Assembly (NCBI GenBank): GCA_022511125.1
Contig: JAFLSD010000008.1
Span: 1 to 64,000, forward strand
Direction of reading: 5' to 3'
DNA: 64,000 nucleotides
Source of the DNA: Paramuribaculum sp.
GTDB taxonomy: Bacteria; Bacteroidota; Bacteroidia; Bacteroidales; Muribaculaceae
A program made the translations under genes and the position numbers. Positions within the stretch are counted from its first letter, which is position 1. Each line of letters begins with the position of its first letter. The notes under the pieces are model-generated. The model was not told the origin of the DNA, did not search any database, and was given only the letters and a program-made list of their open reading frames with translations. Positions 6,846-16,200 of the stretch are shown here, one piece after another.

Positions 6846-7931
6846 ATGGAAAACAACGTATATCTCTTCAATCCCGAAAATGACATAGCTTTGGCCTCCG
6901 GCAGGTCGAACTTCACTCCCTCTTCCGAACCCAAACAACTCGCCAGAGACGGTTCGCTCCTTCCGTTCTGGTGGGCAAGTGACGACGATGCTGTTCTAAC
7001 ATCTCCCGAGAATCAAGCAGCCGTCAGCAAACTGAAACAAAAATTCGGCCTGAAAGGACAAATCTTTAATCCTCATCTCCACAGTGCTTACACTCCTTCC
7101 CCCTGGGGCTGGAGCCATTTCACCAAGGGACTATTTGCCAAAGCCGGCATAAACGCAGTTTCGTTGCCATCGGTAGAGACACTGGATGCCATCAGACAGC
7201 TAAGTCATAGAAATCTGACGATAAAAATTCATAATCTGATAGGTACAGACAAGGACAAGATGCCGGTAGAGGCAACATCACTTGAGAATGCGATAACGGC
7301 AATAGAGCGATGGGATAACGATGCGGTAGTCAAACAACCATGGTCGAGCAGCGGACGCGGAATTTTTTATACACGGTCTCTTTCGAGAGAGAAACTGTCG
7401 GAATATATCAAGGGTTTCATACGTCGTCAAGGCTCAGTGATGATCGAAAAACGCCGTGAAAAGGTGAAGGATTTCGCACTCTTGTTTATGAGCGAGCCAT
7501 CAGGAATCAACTACGTAGGATTATCGGTATTTTTGACTTCTCCGACCGGGGAATATATGGGGAACCTGATAGAAACCGACGACAAGCTCCAGACATTTAT
7601 CGGTCACGATATCACAGACATCATGACTAAAATCAAAAACGCTTTATCGAGAACCATCCATCCTAATTATTATGGCCCGGTAGGAGTAGACATGATGATT
7701 GAAACAACCGACGACAATGAAGAAAAGATTGCGGCATGCGTGGAGGTGAACCTGAGAATGACAATGGGCTTTCTGGCACACCGGATAGCAATGATTGACG
7801 ACACTTTCAGAGGAAATCTTCTCTATCTAACAAAGGGGACTCTTTCGACGGAAGAGATAGACCTCTCCCCTATCGCGGATTCCAAATATCACTATGTTCT
7901 ATCAAAAAAAGGAATGATTATAAATCAGTAA
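6846..7931 (+). CDS. ATP-grasp-like protein of unknown substrate
   Basis: This 361-residue cytoplasmic protein has an ATP-grasp-like C-terminal half. The glycine-rich nucleotide loop VVKQPWSSSGRGI begins around K163. An acidic segment follows (MIEKRREKVKDFALLF). The metal-binding residues near the end are D282 in GVDMMIE, and E300 and N302 in VEVNLRMTMGF. The N-terminus (VYLFNPENDIALA) looks conserved in character, with no better internal start. ATP-grasp enzymes ligate a carboxylate to an amine or thiol using ATP; the substrate here cannot be told. It stands alone between a terminator and the promoter of the next gene, and shares its promoter region with the susC leader. Confidence 0.75.
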   Translation: MENNVYLFNPENDIALASGRSNFTPSSEPKQLARDGSLLPFWWASDDDAVLTSPENQAAVSKLKQKFGLKGQIFNPHLHSAYTPSPWGWSHFTKGLFAKAGINAVSLPSVETLDAIRQLSHRNLTIKIHNLIGTDKDKMPVEATSLENAITAIERWDNDAVVKQPWSSSGRGIFYTRSLSREKLSEYIKGFIRRQGSVMIEKRREKVKDFALLFMSEPSGINYVGLSVFLTSPTGEYMGNLIETDDKLQTFIGHDITDIMTKIKNALSRTIHPNYYGPVGVDMMIETTDDNEEKIAACVEVNLRMTMGFLAHRIAMIDDTFRGNLLYLTKGTLSTEEIDLSPIADSKYHYVLSKKGMIINQ

Positions 7932-7945
7932 AATCTATTTTTTTA

Positions 7946-7953
7946 TATCTTTG
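7946..7953 (+). promoter_or_regulatory. -7 box of the Fe-alcohol dehydrogenase gene
   Basis: TATCTTTG, a perfect TAnnTTTG match, 28 bases upstream of the ATG at 7982. Confidence 0.6.
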
Positions 7954-7981
7954 CGAATATTAATCAATAAGCAGAAAAGAG

Positions 7982-9151
7982 ATGGAAAATTTCACATATT
8001 GTACACCTACGAAATATGTTTTCGGACGAGGCGCGGAAAATGAATCAGGCAAGGAGACTTTAAATGCCGGCATGAAGACAGTACTTCTTGTTTACGGTCA
8101 GGGGTCGGCAGAGAAGTCAGGTCTTCTGGATCGAGTCAGAAAAAGCTTAAACGAATATGGTATCGCCATGTTCGAACTCGGAGGAGTAAAGCCGAACCCG
8201 GAGGACGATTTGGTTTATGCGGGAATAAAAATCTGTAAGGAAAACGGTGTAGACGGTCTTTTAGCCGTAGGTGGAGGATCAGCCATCGATACAGCTAAGG
8301 CGATTGCATTGGGTGCGGTTTATGACGGTGATTTCTGGGATTTCTTTTCGGGACGGACAAAGGCCGAAGAGGCTCTTCCGATCGGTTGCGTCCTAACAAT
8401 CCCAGCAGCAGGCAGCGAAGGTTCGGGCAATAGCGTGATAACCAAAAAGGACGGAATGATAAAAATCAGTTTGCGGACAGATTACGTACTCCGTCCGAAG
8501 TTCGCCCTGCTTAATCCGGAACTCACTTTCAGTCTGCCGCCCTATCAGACAGCAAGCGGTATAGCCGATATGATGGCACACATAATGGAACGTTATTTCA
8601 CAACCACCCCTGATGTAGAAATCACAGACCGAGTGTCGGAAGGTATCCTTAAGGCTATAATCGAAGAAGCTCCGAAGGTGATGTCAAATCCGGATGATTA
8701 TGAATCGAGAGCCAACATAATGTGGAGCGGGACTCTGGCTCACAACGGTATTTGCGGCACGGGACGAAAAGAGGACTGGACTTCACACGCCATGGAACAT
8801 GAGATTTCGGCTGTTTACGGGGTAACTCACGGTGCGGGTCTTGCGGTAGTATTCCCGGCTTGGATGACTTATATGGCCGAAAAGCAGCCATCGAAGATCG
8901 CTCAATTCGGGAGAAGAATTTTCGGAGTCGAAAGCCATGACGACAAGGTGGCAGCGGAAGAAGGCATCAGCTGCCTGAAAGCATTTTTTGGCAGCATAGG
9001 CTTACCTGTGACTTTCAGCGAATTAGGCATAGATAATCCAGATTTACCTCTTTTAGTGGAACGCTTGCACAAGACAAAAGGGGACGTGATAGGAGGCTAT
9101 CGTCAGTTAACCGCTGAAGATACTATAGAGATTTACCGTCTTGCCCTTTGA
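7982..9151 (+). CDS. Iron-containing alcohol dehydrogenase, YqhD/BDH type
   Basis: NAD(P)H-dependent reductase of aldehydes, 389 residues. The N-terminus MENFTYCTPTKYVFGRGAE is typical of the butanol dehydrogenase/YqhD branch. The cofactor motif GGGSAIDTAKAIA covers 97-109. By alignment with YqhD the metal ligands are D196, H200, H269 and H283. It probably disposes of reactive aldehydes or ferments them to alcohols. Its stop codon overlaps the start of the acyltransferase gene (TGATG), so the two are translationally coupled. Confidence 0.88.
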   Translation: MENFTYCTPTKYVFGRGAENESGKETLNAGMKTVLLVYGQGSAEKSGLLDRVRKSLNEYGIAMFELGGVKPNPEDDLVYAGIKICKENGVDGLLAVGGGSAIDTAKAIALGAVYDGDFWDFFSGRTKAEEALPIGCVLTIPAAGSEGSGNSVITKKDGMIKISLRTDYVLRPKFALLNPELTFSLPPYQTASGIADMMAHIMERYFTTTPDVEITDRVSEGILKAIIEEAPKVMSNPDDYESRANIMWSGTLAHNGICGTGRKEDWTSHAMEHEISAVYGVTHGAGLAVVFPAWMTYMAEKQPSKIAQFGRRIFGVESHDDKVAAEEGISCLKAFFGSIGLPVTFSELGIDNPDLPLLVERLHKTKGDVIGGYRQLTAEDTIEIYRLAL

Positions 9152-10095
9152 TGAGCAATGAGATAAGAATAATCAAGTACGATCATTCACTAAAAAGTGA
9201 ATGGAATAAATTTGTCAGCAGGTCGAGACAACAAAACATAATTTTTCAAAGAGATTATATTGACTACCACGGCGAACGGTTTGAAGACTGTTCGCTGCTG
9301 GCTTTCAAAGGAAGTCGTATCTTAGGAATCCTACCCTGCGAGATATCAGGTGATTCAGCAACGTCCCACAGGGGTCTGACTTTCGGGGGTTGGCTCACTC
9401 CGGAGAATCATTCCGACGTGGGAGAGATGGAAGAAATAATGATCAAGTCGATAGACTTTTTCAAGAATAAAGGCGTCAAGAAGCTGACATATAAGCCAGT
9501 GACCAATATATATCTTACGCGATCCGCTGATGAGGACAAGTGGGTGATATCTCAACTGGGGGGTAAAATAAGTGACATCACTTTATATTGGGTAGGAGAA
9601 AGCACAAAATTGAAAAAGAACATGCGTCCAACCATGCGTCATGAGCTCGGCAGGGACAGACATTCAAATATTACCATCAGTCAATCAAACGATTGGAATG
9701 AATTCTATGAAATATTAGCACGACGGCTTAAAGAAAAATACAATTCGGAGCCGGTTCACAGCCATGAGGAAATCATAAGACTCAAAAATCTGTTTCCCCT
9801 GCATATATTACTGTATTGCGCATACTCTCCAGAAGGCGAGATGTTGGGCGGCACTATCGTTTATAAATCTAAGACTGTAATAAAAACACAATATATAGCC
9901 ACAACCGAGAGAGGGAGGAAAGAGGGTATCATTCCATTAATACTTTCGAGAGTATGCGAAGATCATCCTGATTCGTTATATATAGATATGGGCAGCAGTA
10001 TGGAAGGTGAGGTTCTGAACCGGAGCCTGGCTCTGAACAAATATCTCTTAGGTATGCGTCCGATAGCGGGCTATACTATGGAACTGACATTATAA
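9151..10095 (+). CDS. FemAB/GNAT-like acyltransferase
   Basis: A protein of 314 residues from the ATG at 9151, one base inside the preceding stop. The N-terminal part (RQQNIIFQRDYIDYHGERFEDC, then AFKGSRILGILPC) and the C-terminal block (GEMLGGTIVYKS...ERGRKEGIIPLILSRVC) resemble the GNAT fold proteins of the FemAB type, which transfer acyl or aminoacyl groups. Acceptor and donor cannot be read from the sequence. Coupling to the Fe-alcohol dehydrogenase suggests a joint but unknown task. Confidence 0.65.
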   Translation: MSNEIRIIKYDHSLKSEWNKFVSRSRQQNIIFQRDYIDYHGERFEDCSLLAFKGSRILGILPCEISGDSATSHRGLTFGGWLTPENHSDVGEMEEIMIKSIDFFKNKGVKKLTYKPVTNIYLTRSADEDKWVISQLGGKISDITLYWVGESTKLKKNMRPTMRHELGRDRHSNITISQSNDWNEFYEILARRLKEKYNSEPVHSHEEIIRLKNLFPLHILLYCAYSPEGEMLGGTIVYKSKTVIKTQYIATTERGRKEGIIPLILSRVCEDHPDSLYIDMGSSMEGEVLNRSLALNKYLLGMRPIAGYTMELTL

Positions 10096-10099
10096 AAAA

Positions 10100-10131
10100 A
10101 TCGGATGAATCACGTTAGCAATCCATCCGAT
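10100..10131. terminator. Terminator of rpsP, convergent with the acyltransferase
   Basis: ATCGGATG (10100-10107) pairs with CATCCGAT (10124-10131). On the minus strand the stem is followed by a run of seven T, fitting the 3' end of rpsP. Confidence 0.7.
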
Positions 10132-10153
10132 CGTTGTGTAAAAAATTTCTTGT

Positions 10154-10696
10154 TTATTCAGCTGCGGGAGCTTCTTCTGCCGGTGCGGCCTCTTCAGCGT
10201 TAGCAGCAGCTTCAGCTTCAGCCTTAGCGGCAGCGGCTTCAGCTTTTTTCTTAGCCACAGCTTCAGCTTTAGCTTTGTTTTTAGCCTGTTCTTCAGCAAG
10301 ACGAGCTTTATTAGCGAGCTCTTTCTTGTCGGCCATAGAAGTCTTAGCAGCATCAACGGCTTTCTGCTTCTGAGCCTTCCAAGCATCGAAACGTTTCTGT
10401 GCTTCAGCTTCGTCAAAAGCACCTTTTTTCACACCACCCTGGAGGTGTTTCATAAGAAGTACGCCTTCCTGAGAAAGAATACTGCGAACCGTATCGGTAG
10501 GCTGTGCTCCGACATTAACCCAATACAAAGCGCGCTCGAAATTCAATGTGATTGTAGCAGGATTAGTGTTCGGATTATAAGAACCTATCCTTTCAATAAA
10601 TCTACCATCTCGTGGTGCCCTGCTATCGGCGATAACAATCGGATAGAACGCATAGTTTTTACGACCATGGCGTTGGAGTCTGATTTTAGTTGCCAT
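10154..10696 (-). CDS. rpsP: 30S ribosomal protein S16 with long Ala/Glu/Lys tail
   Basis: Small-subunit protein S16. The first 80 or so residues are the conserved domain, beginning [26 protein letters not shown]. The remainder to residue 180 is a low-complexity, coiled-coil-like extension of Ala, Glu and Lys ending PAEEAPAAE. Most bacterial S16 proteins are about 80-90 residues long. Long tails of this kind are known in Bacteroidetes. It is monocistronic, with a promoter box at 10741-10748 and a terminator downstream. Confidence 0.95.
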   Translation of the reverse strand: MATKIRLQRHGRKNYAFYPIVIADSRAPRDGRFIERIGSYNPNTNPATITLNFERALYWVNVGAQPTDTVRSILSQEGVLLMKHLQGGVKKGAFDEAEAQKRFDAWKAQKQKAVDAAKTSMADKKELANKARLAEEQAKNKAKAEAVAKKKAEAAAAKAEAEAAANAEEAAPAEEAPAAE

Positions 10697-10740
10697 TAAA
10701 AAAAATGATTAAATTTTGGTTTTGTATTGATTTTCGGGTG

Positions 10741-10748
10741 CAAAGGTA
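10741..10748 (-). promoter_or_regulatory. -7 box for rpsP
   Basis: Reads TACCTTTG on the minus strand, then GCACCCGAAA. The same CTTTGCACCCGAAA string follows the TA of the nqrA promoter. Confidence 0.6.
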
Positions 10749-10832
10749 AGTTTTTTTTTCGAAACGGACAATAGCGTACAAATATCTTTATAATCGATTT
10801 TCAGTAACGAGCCATTGTCCAGGACGAATTAC

Positions 10833-11159
10833 TTATAAAGCGAGGAGTTTTTCGATGTTTTCCTGCAATTTCGCCTTAGTCTGGGAACCCGCCAACCGGA
10901 GATCTTTGACCTGCTCTCCGTTTTTGAAGAAAAGAATGGTCGGTATTGACATGATACGGTACTGAGTTCCGAGGTCGGATTCTTCTTCGATGTTGTATTT
11001 GCCAATCTCCACCCGATCTTCATACTCGGCAGCGAGTTCGTCAACTACGGGTGCCATTCTCACGCAGGGTCCGCACCAAGTGGCCCAAAAGTCAATCACT
11101 ACAGGTTTCCCGGAGGCGATCACGTCATGAACGTTTGCGTCTGTAAAATGTTTTGCCAT
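10833..11159 (-). CDS. trxA: Thioredoxin
   Basis: A 108-residue cytoplasmic thioredoxin that reduces protein disulfides. The active site is WATWCGPC (C29, C32), and the cis-proline loop MSIPTILFF is present. Length and layout are normal. Its start codon lies inside the 3' end of dnaE in a different frame, with 35 bases shared, so it is probably translated from the dnaE message. Confidence 0.95.
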   Translation of the reverse strand: MAKHFTDANVHDVIASGKPVVIDFWATWCGPCVRMAPVVDELAAEYEDRVEIGKYNIEEESDLGTQYRIMSIPTILFFKNGEQVKDLRLAGSQTKAKLQENIEKLLAL

Positions 11160-14100
11160 TGTCAGTTTGATTATTATTGATTATTGAAAAATTTTTGTCT
11201 ACTTCCACTTCGGCATTCAAATCCTCAAAGATATTAATCATATTTTTAGTCAGAGGAATTTCCATAGATGAATTGAATCGGAGATAACGACTTACCGCGG
11301 GGTCGAACACCTTGATTGACAGACTGCCCTTTTTCGAGTCGTCGGGTTCACGCCGAATAGCATCGGCGATTGTGTTATAGAATGTCTGTTCAATCTGATC
11401 CTTGTTGATAGTCAGTCCGAGGCCACGGATGAGCTTACCAGCGAGTTCGTTGAGGAGTCCTATTTTATTGACGGAGAAGAACAAGTCGCCTTTCTGGTTT
11501 CTGGAATATGAACCTTTTACATAGATGGCAGTATTGGGAACCCCATAGTTGGCATAGGCGAAATAATCCTTCTCTCGGAGGAAAATTTCTGCCGTTCCGG
11601 TATAGTCCTCAATTTTGAGGAATCCGATGCGTCCCCCGGTTTTGGATGGTCGGGTGGCAAGTTCGACGACAAGTCCTCCATAAAGATAATCAGTGTTTTC
11701 GACGACATCGTCGCCTTTAAAATCCTTAAGTTTGGACATTCCGTAGTTCAGTTCCATATAGAAAGGATCCAAAGGGTGGGAGGAATAGTACATGCCAACC
11801 AATTCCTTTTCTTTCTCAAGTTTGAATGCGTCGATCCAAAGAGCGGCGGGAATGACCTGGGGACGACCTTCGATAGTCATAGCGGGGTCGTCGCCGAACA
11901 GACTCATCGATTGATTCTGTTGATCCTGCTGGAACATCTGTCCATACTTTATGAGACTTTCAATAAAGGTCTCCCCTTTTGCGTTTTTCTCAAAGAAATC
12001 TTCCCGTTTGATATCATTAGCGAAACAGTCGAAGGCTCCGGCATAGGCGAGATTTTCGATCACTCGTCTGTTGAGAGCGAGTCCGGGAACCCGTTCTGCG
12101 AAATCGTAGATATCCTTGAAGGGGCCTTTTGAACGAGCTCTGAGTATATCTTCAACTACTCCCTCCCCGATGCCTTTGATAGCCGCCAGCCCAAATCTTA
12201 TCTCACCGTTACGGTTAACTCCGAATCCCGAGAAGCTTTCGTTAACGTCGGGACCTTTGACGGTGATCTTCATTCTGTTACATTCTTCCATAAAGAATGT
12301 AAGTTTCGAGATATCAGAGAGATTGCGCGTGAGGACGGCAGCCATATATTCAGCAGGATAGTTGGCTTTGAGCCAAGCGGTCTGATAAGCTATCCAACTA
12401 TAACATGTGGCGTGACTTTTATTGAATGCGTAGGAGGCGAATTTCTTCCAGTCGTTCCAAATCTTTGTGAGGACTTCGGGGTCGTGTCCGTTAGCCTGCC
12501 CTCCTTCCATAAAGAGTTTTTCAAGTTCGGCCATCTTGTCGATGAGCTTCTTACCCATTGCTTTACGGAGGTTATCGCTTTGTCCGCGAGTGAAGTTGGC
12601 AAGCTGACGCGAAAGAAGCATGACCTGTTCCTGATAGACGGTAATGCCGTAGGTGTCCTTGAGATATTTCTCCATCGCCGGAATATCATATTCTATTGGC
12701 TTTTTGCCATGTTTTCGGTCGATGAAGTCGGGAATATAATCCATAGGGCCAGGACGATAGAGCGCGTTCATGGCTATGAGATCCTCGAATGTGGACGGTT
12801 GGAGTTCCCGGAGATATTTCTGCATTCCTGCGGATTCGAACTGGAACGTTCCGACCGTCTTACCTTCGCAGTAGAGGCGATAAGTCAGGGGGTCGTCGAT
12901 AGGAATAGTGTCGATGTCGATATCCTTACCGGTGGTTCGTTTGATGTTGGCGATTGCCTCCTTAATGATCGAGAGCGTTTTCAATCCGAGGAAGTCCATC
13001 TTAATGAGACCTGTTTCTTCGATCACTTTACCTTCATACTGGGTGACGATGATTCTTTCCTTCGAGCCGCTGGCCTTATCAATAGCAGTAGAAACGGGAA
13101 CCCACTCGGTAATTTCGTCGCGGCAAATAATAACTCCGCACGCATGGACTCCGGTGTTGCGTACATTTCCCTCGAGTTCGTTAGCATAACGGAGCGTTTC
13201 CCTTACGATAGGGTTAGGATTGTCAAGCTCAGATCGGAACTCGGGAACATATTTAATACAGTTGTCGATGGTATCGTCGACCGTCTTACCATCGACTTCC
13301 GGCATTCTTTTAGGTATCAGTTTGGTCAGACGGTCGCTTTCGGACAGGGAGAGCTGATGGATCCTGGCTATATCCTTAATGGCGGATTTGGCCTTCATCT
13401 GGCCGTAGGTAATGATATGAGCCACGTTTTTCTCGCCATATTTTTGAGTGACATAGTGCAAGACATCAGCACGACCGTCGTCATCGAAGTCAATGTCTAT
13501 ATCGGGTAGAGATATTCTGTCGGGGTTAAGGAAACGTTCAAACAGAAGATCATATCTGATAGGGTCGATCTGCGTGATGCCGAGGCAGTAGGCTACGGCA
13601 CTTCCGGCCGCGGATCCACGACCGGGTCCGATGCTGACTCCCAGTTGCTCTCTGCCGACCTTGATAAAATCCTGTACTATTAGGAAGTAACCCGGGAAAC
13701 CCATTGTCTTCATGATATGAAGCTCGAATTTTATGCGTTCGTCGATCTCCTCGGAAAGCGGAGTACCATACCGCTTTTCCGCTCCGTCGTAGGCTAGCTT
13801 TTTGAGATAGTCGGCTTCCAATTTCAGCCTATAAAGTTTGTCGTAGCCCCCGAGTGCTTCAATTTTCTTTTCAGCCTGTTCGCGGCTCATAACTTCCTTT
13901 CCGTTCTCATCGCGGGTAAATTCATTGAAAAGATCCTCGCGGGTGAATTTCTCCCTATATTGAGCTTCGGTTCCGAATTCTTCCGGTATGGCGAATGTGG
14001 GCATTATAGGCCCATGGTCAATGGAGTATTTCTCGACTTTTTCAAGGATTTCGAGTGTATTTTCGAGCGCTTCGGGAATATCGGCGAAGATATCGTTCAT

Positions 14101-14973
14101 TTCGGCCTGCGTTTTCATCCATTCCTGTTTGGTGTAACGCATGCGTTCGGGATCCATGTAGTTGCTGTTAGTGCTGACGCAAATCAGACGGTCGTGGGCT
14201 TCGGCGTCGGACTCGTTGACGAAATGGACATCGTTAGTAGCAATGAGCTTGATCCCGTATTTCCGGGCTAAATCAATGAGCTGAGGATTGATTTTTTCCT
14301 GCAATTCATAAACATCCCGTTTACCACCTTCTTTATCAGTTTTATGTCGTTGGAGCTCGATGTAGTAGTCGTCGCCGAATGTATCCTTCCACCATTTAAC
14401 GCTCTCTTCAGCTTCGGCAAGACGTTCGTTTGCCAGCAGTCTTGGGATTTCTCCTCCGAGGCAAGCACTTGCGATGATCAGTCCTTCGCGATGGTTGGCG
14501 AGTTCATTCTTATCGGTGCGCGGATGGGTATAAAACCCGTCGGTCCACGCTTTGGATACAAGTTTAATCAGGTTTTTGTATCCGGTCTGATTTTTTGCGA
14601 GGACTATGAGGTGGCGTCCGATATCATGTTTGTCGCTTTTATCTTCAAGCGAACCGTTGGCAACATACATCTCGCAACCGAGTATAATCTTGAAGTCGCC
14701 CGATTTGATACGCTCGATGCGTTTCTGAAGTTTTGCGGCTTTTTTTGTATCACCACTTTTTTCGGCTTTTTCAAGTCCTTTTTTGTAACCTTTCATGCAT
14801 CCGCCATTGGCATAGTTATAAAGCTCTTTGACTCCGAACATATTGCCATGGTCGGTGAGTGCTATTCCGGCCATTCCGTCGTCAAGAGCCTTGTCAACCA
14901 AGGCGCTGATAGCGGCCTGTCCGTCGAGCAGGCTGTATTGGGAATGAACATGAAGGTGAACGAAAGGTGTCAT
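11125..14973 (-). CDS. dnaE: DNA polymerase III subunit alpha
   Basis: Replicative polymerase of 1282 residues. The N-terminal PHP domain starts HLHVHSQYSLLDG with its metal-binding histidines. The C-family polymerase palm contains GPGRGSAAGS and the catalytic PDIDIDFDDDGR aspartates. The fingers, helix-hairpin-helix and OB (GGLVVELATRPSKTGGRIGF) domains follow. Length is in the normal DnaE1 range. It lies 24 bases downstream of trpS and probably shares its transcript. Its last 11 codons overlap trxA out of frame. Confidence 0.97.
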   Translation of the reverse strand: MTPFVHLHVHSQYSLLDGQAAISALVDKALDDGMAGIALTDHGNMFGVKELYNYANGGCMKGYKKGLEKAEKSGDTKKAAKLQKRIERIKSGDFKIILGCEMYVANGSLEDKSDKHDIGRHLIVLAKNQTGYKNLIKLVSKAWTDGFYTHPRTDKNELANHREGLIIASACLGGEIPRLLANERLAEAEESVKWWKDTFGDDYYIELQRHKTDKEGGKRDVYELQEKINPQLIDLARKYGIKLIATNDVHFVNESDAEAHDRLICVSTNSNYMDPERMRYTKQEWMKTQAEMNDIFADIPEALENTLEILEKVEKYSIDHGPIMPTFAIPEEFGTEAQYREKFTREDLFNEFTRDENGKEVMSREQAEKKIEALGGYDKLYRLKLEADYLKKLAYDGAEKRYGTPLSEEIDERIKFELHIMKTMGFPGYFLIVQDFIKVGREQLGVSIGPGRGSAAGSAVAYCLGITQIDPIRYDLLFERFLNPDRISLPDIDIDFDDDGRADVLHYVTQKYGEKNVAHIITYGQMKAKSAIKDIARIHQLSLSESDRLTKLIPKRMPEVDGKTVDDTIDNCIKYVPEFRSELDNPNPIVRETLRYANELEGNVRNTGVHACGVIICRDEITEWVPVSTAIDKASGSKERIIVTQYEGKVIEETGLIKMDFLGLKTLSIIKEAIANIKRTTGKDIDIDTIPIDDPLTYRLYCEGKTVGTFQFESAGMQKYLRELQPSTFEDLIAMNALYRPGPMDYIPDFIDRKHGKKPIEYDIPAMEKYLKDTYGITVYQEQVMLLSRQLANFTRGQSDNLRKAMGKKLIDKMAELEKLFMEGGQANGHDPEVLTKIWNDWKKFASYAFNKSHATCYSWIAYQTAWLKANYPAEYMAAVLTRNLSDISKLTFFMEECNRMKITVKGPDVNESFSGFGVNRNGEIRFGLAAIKGIGEGVVEDILRARSKGPFKDIYDFAERVPGLALNRRVIENLAYAGAFDCFANDIKREDFFEKNAKGETFIESLIKYGQMFQQDQQNQSMSLFGDDPAMTIEGRPQVIPAALWIDAFKLEKEKELVGMYYSSHPLDPFYMELNYGMSKLKDFKGDDVVENTDYLYGGLVVELATRPSKTGGRIGFLKIEDYTGTAEIFLREKDYFAYANYGVPNTAIYVKGSYSRNQKGDLFFSVNKIGLLNELAGKLIRGLGLTINKDQIEQTFYNTIADAIRREPDDSKKGSLSIKVFDPAVSRYLRFNSSMEIPLTKNMINIFEDLNAEVEVDKNFSIINNNQTDNGKTFYRRKRS

Positions 14974-14997
14974 CGGGTTGGGAGTGTGTGTTTTCTT

Positions 14998-16053
14998 TTA
15001 AAATTTTCTTATGCCCATGGTGTGGCGCACTTCTGCGAGCGTTTTCGAGGCTCTTTCGCGGGCTTTTTCCGCCCCTATTCTGAGAGCTTTGGAAATGGCG
15101 GCATCATCGCCCTGCAAGTCGAGAATACGTTCCCTGATGGGCAGCGTTACTTTGAGGATATCTTCAGCGAGTTGCTTTTTGAGGTCGCCATAGCGTATAG
15201 AACAGTCGGCGTAAGCATCGCGATAGTGTTTCACTATCTCGGGGGTGGATGTGAGTTCGAGGAGGGTGAAAAGATTTTCGACGGGCTGACTTACAGGCTG
15301 GCCTGGCGTTTTGGGTCCTTCGTCGGTCACGGCTCTCATGACTTTTTTCCGGAGAGTTTTCTCGTCGTCGATGAGGTAAATGCAGTTACCTTCGCTTTTG
15401 CCCATTTTTCCGGAGCCGTCGAGTCCGGGCACTTTAACGGCATTGCCTCCGAAGTTGAAGTTTTCGGGTTCGGGGAAGAGGTCGACTCCATAGAATGAGT
15501 TGAAGCGTCGAGCAAAGCGTCGAGTTAGCTCAAGGTGCTGTTCCTGATCCTTTCCAACAGGCACTTTATTTGCTTTCTGAATAAGGATATCGACAGCCAT
15601 GAGGGTAGGATAAGTAAGGAGTCCTGCATTGACACGTTTGTTTGAGTCACTGCCAATGATCTGGCTTTCGATGTTTTCGGAATCGCTTTTAATGCCGAGC
15701 TGTTTACGCGCTTTGTCTTTGAATGAAGCCGTGCGCATGAGCTCTCCGATGCCGACGTGCATATTCAAAAGGAGATACATCTCGGAAATTTCGGGGACGT
15801 CGCTCTGCACGAAAAGCGTGGATTTTTCGGGATCCAGGCCTGCAGCGAGATATTCAGCGACGATATTTCGGACGTTTTCGTGAAGTTTATCGGGGTCGGG
15901 ATTTGTAGTCAGCGCATGAAGGTCGGCCACGAAGTAAAGACAGTCGTAGTCGTCCTGCATCCTAACGAATTTACTCAGTGCACCGTAATAGTTACCGAGG
16001 TGGAGATTTCCGGTAGCTCTGATTCCGCTGAGCACAATTTCTTTTTCTGCCAT
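14998..16053 (-). CDS. trpS: Tryptophanyl-tRNA synthetase
   Basis: Class I aminoacyl-tRNA synthetase of 351 residues that charges tRNA-Trp. The HIGH-type motif is GNLHLGNY (15-22) and the KMSKS-type motif is KMGKS (about 216-220). The family's length is about 330-350. First gene of the probable trpS-dnaE-trxA unit, with a TAATTTTG box at 16121-16128. Confidence 0.96.
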   Translation of the reverse strand: MAEKEIVLSGIRATGNLHLGNYYGALSKFVRMQDDYDCLYFVADLHALTTNPDPDKLHENVRNIVAEYLAAGLDPEKSTLFVQSDVPEISEMYLLLNMHVGIGELMRTASFKDKARKQLGIKSDSENIESQIIGSDSNKRVNAGLLTYPTLMAVDILIQKANKVPVGKDQEQHLELTRRFARRFNSFYGVDLFPEPENFNFGGNAVKVPGLDGSGKMGKSEGNCIYLIDDEKTLRKKVMRAVTDEGPKTPGQPVSQPVENLFTLLELTSTPEIVKHYRDAYADCSIRYGDLKKQLAEDILKVTLPIRERILDLQGDDAAISKALRIGAEKARERASKTLAEVRHTMGIRKF

Positions 16054-16120
16054 ATCGTAAGTATTTATCAGTTTCTTTCAATCAAATGGAAAAAGGCAAA
16101 AATGATGCCTTTTATCTTTA

Positions 16121-16128
16121 CAAAATTA
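16121..16128 (-). promoter_or_regulatory. -7 box for trpS-dnaE-trxA
   Basis: Reads TAATTTTG on the minus strand, 68 bases upstream of the trpS ATG. Confidence 0.55.
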
Positions 16129-16148
16129 GCAAAAAGTAGGTAAAAATA

Positions 16149-16184
16149 AAAACGGCGATCTGTTTAAAGACCGCCGTTTTTTTA
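16149..16184. terminator. Terminator of the exbB-tonB operon
   Basis: AAAACGGCG (16149-16157) pairs with CGCCGTTTT (16172-16180), with T-runs on both strands. It lies just after the tonB stop. Confidence 0.75.
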
Positions 16185-16200
16185 TGTTCGAGTTACAATA

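Noticed and set aside
10134-10373. Ala-rich plus-strand frame opposite rpsP
   Set aside because: It is the mirror of the Ala/Glu/Lys-rich S16 tail; GC-periodic codons make several frames open.
12412-13509. 365-codon plus-strand frame opposite dnaE
   Set aside because: It is antisense to the strongly conserved polymerase domain; the amino acid composition is that of a shadow frame.
14344-15498. 384-codon plus-strand frame spanning the dnaE/trpS junction
   Set aside because: It covers the antisense of two well-supported genes, has no domain and no promoter. Long antisense frames arise here from codon bias.
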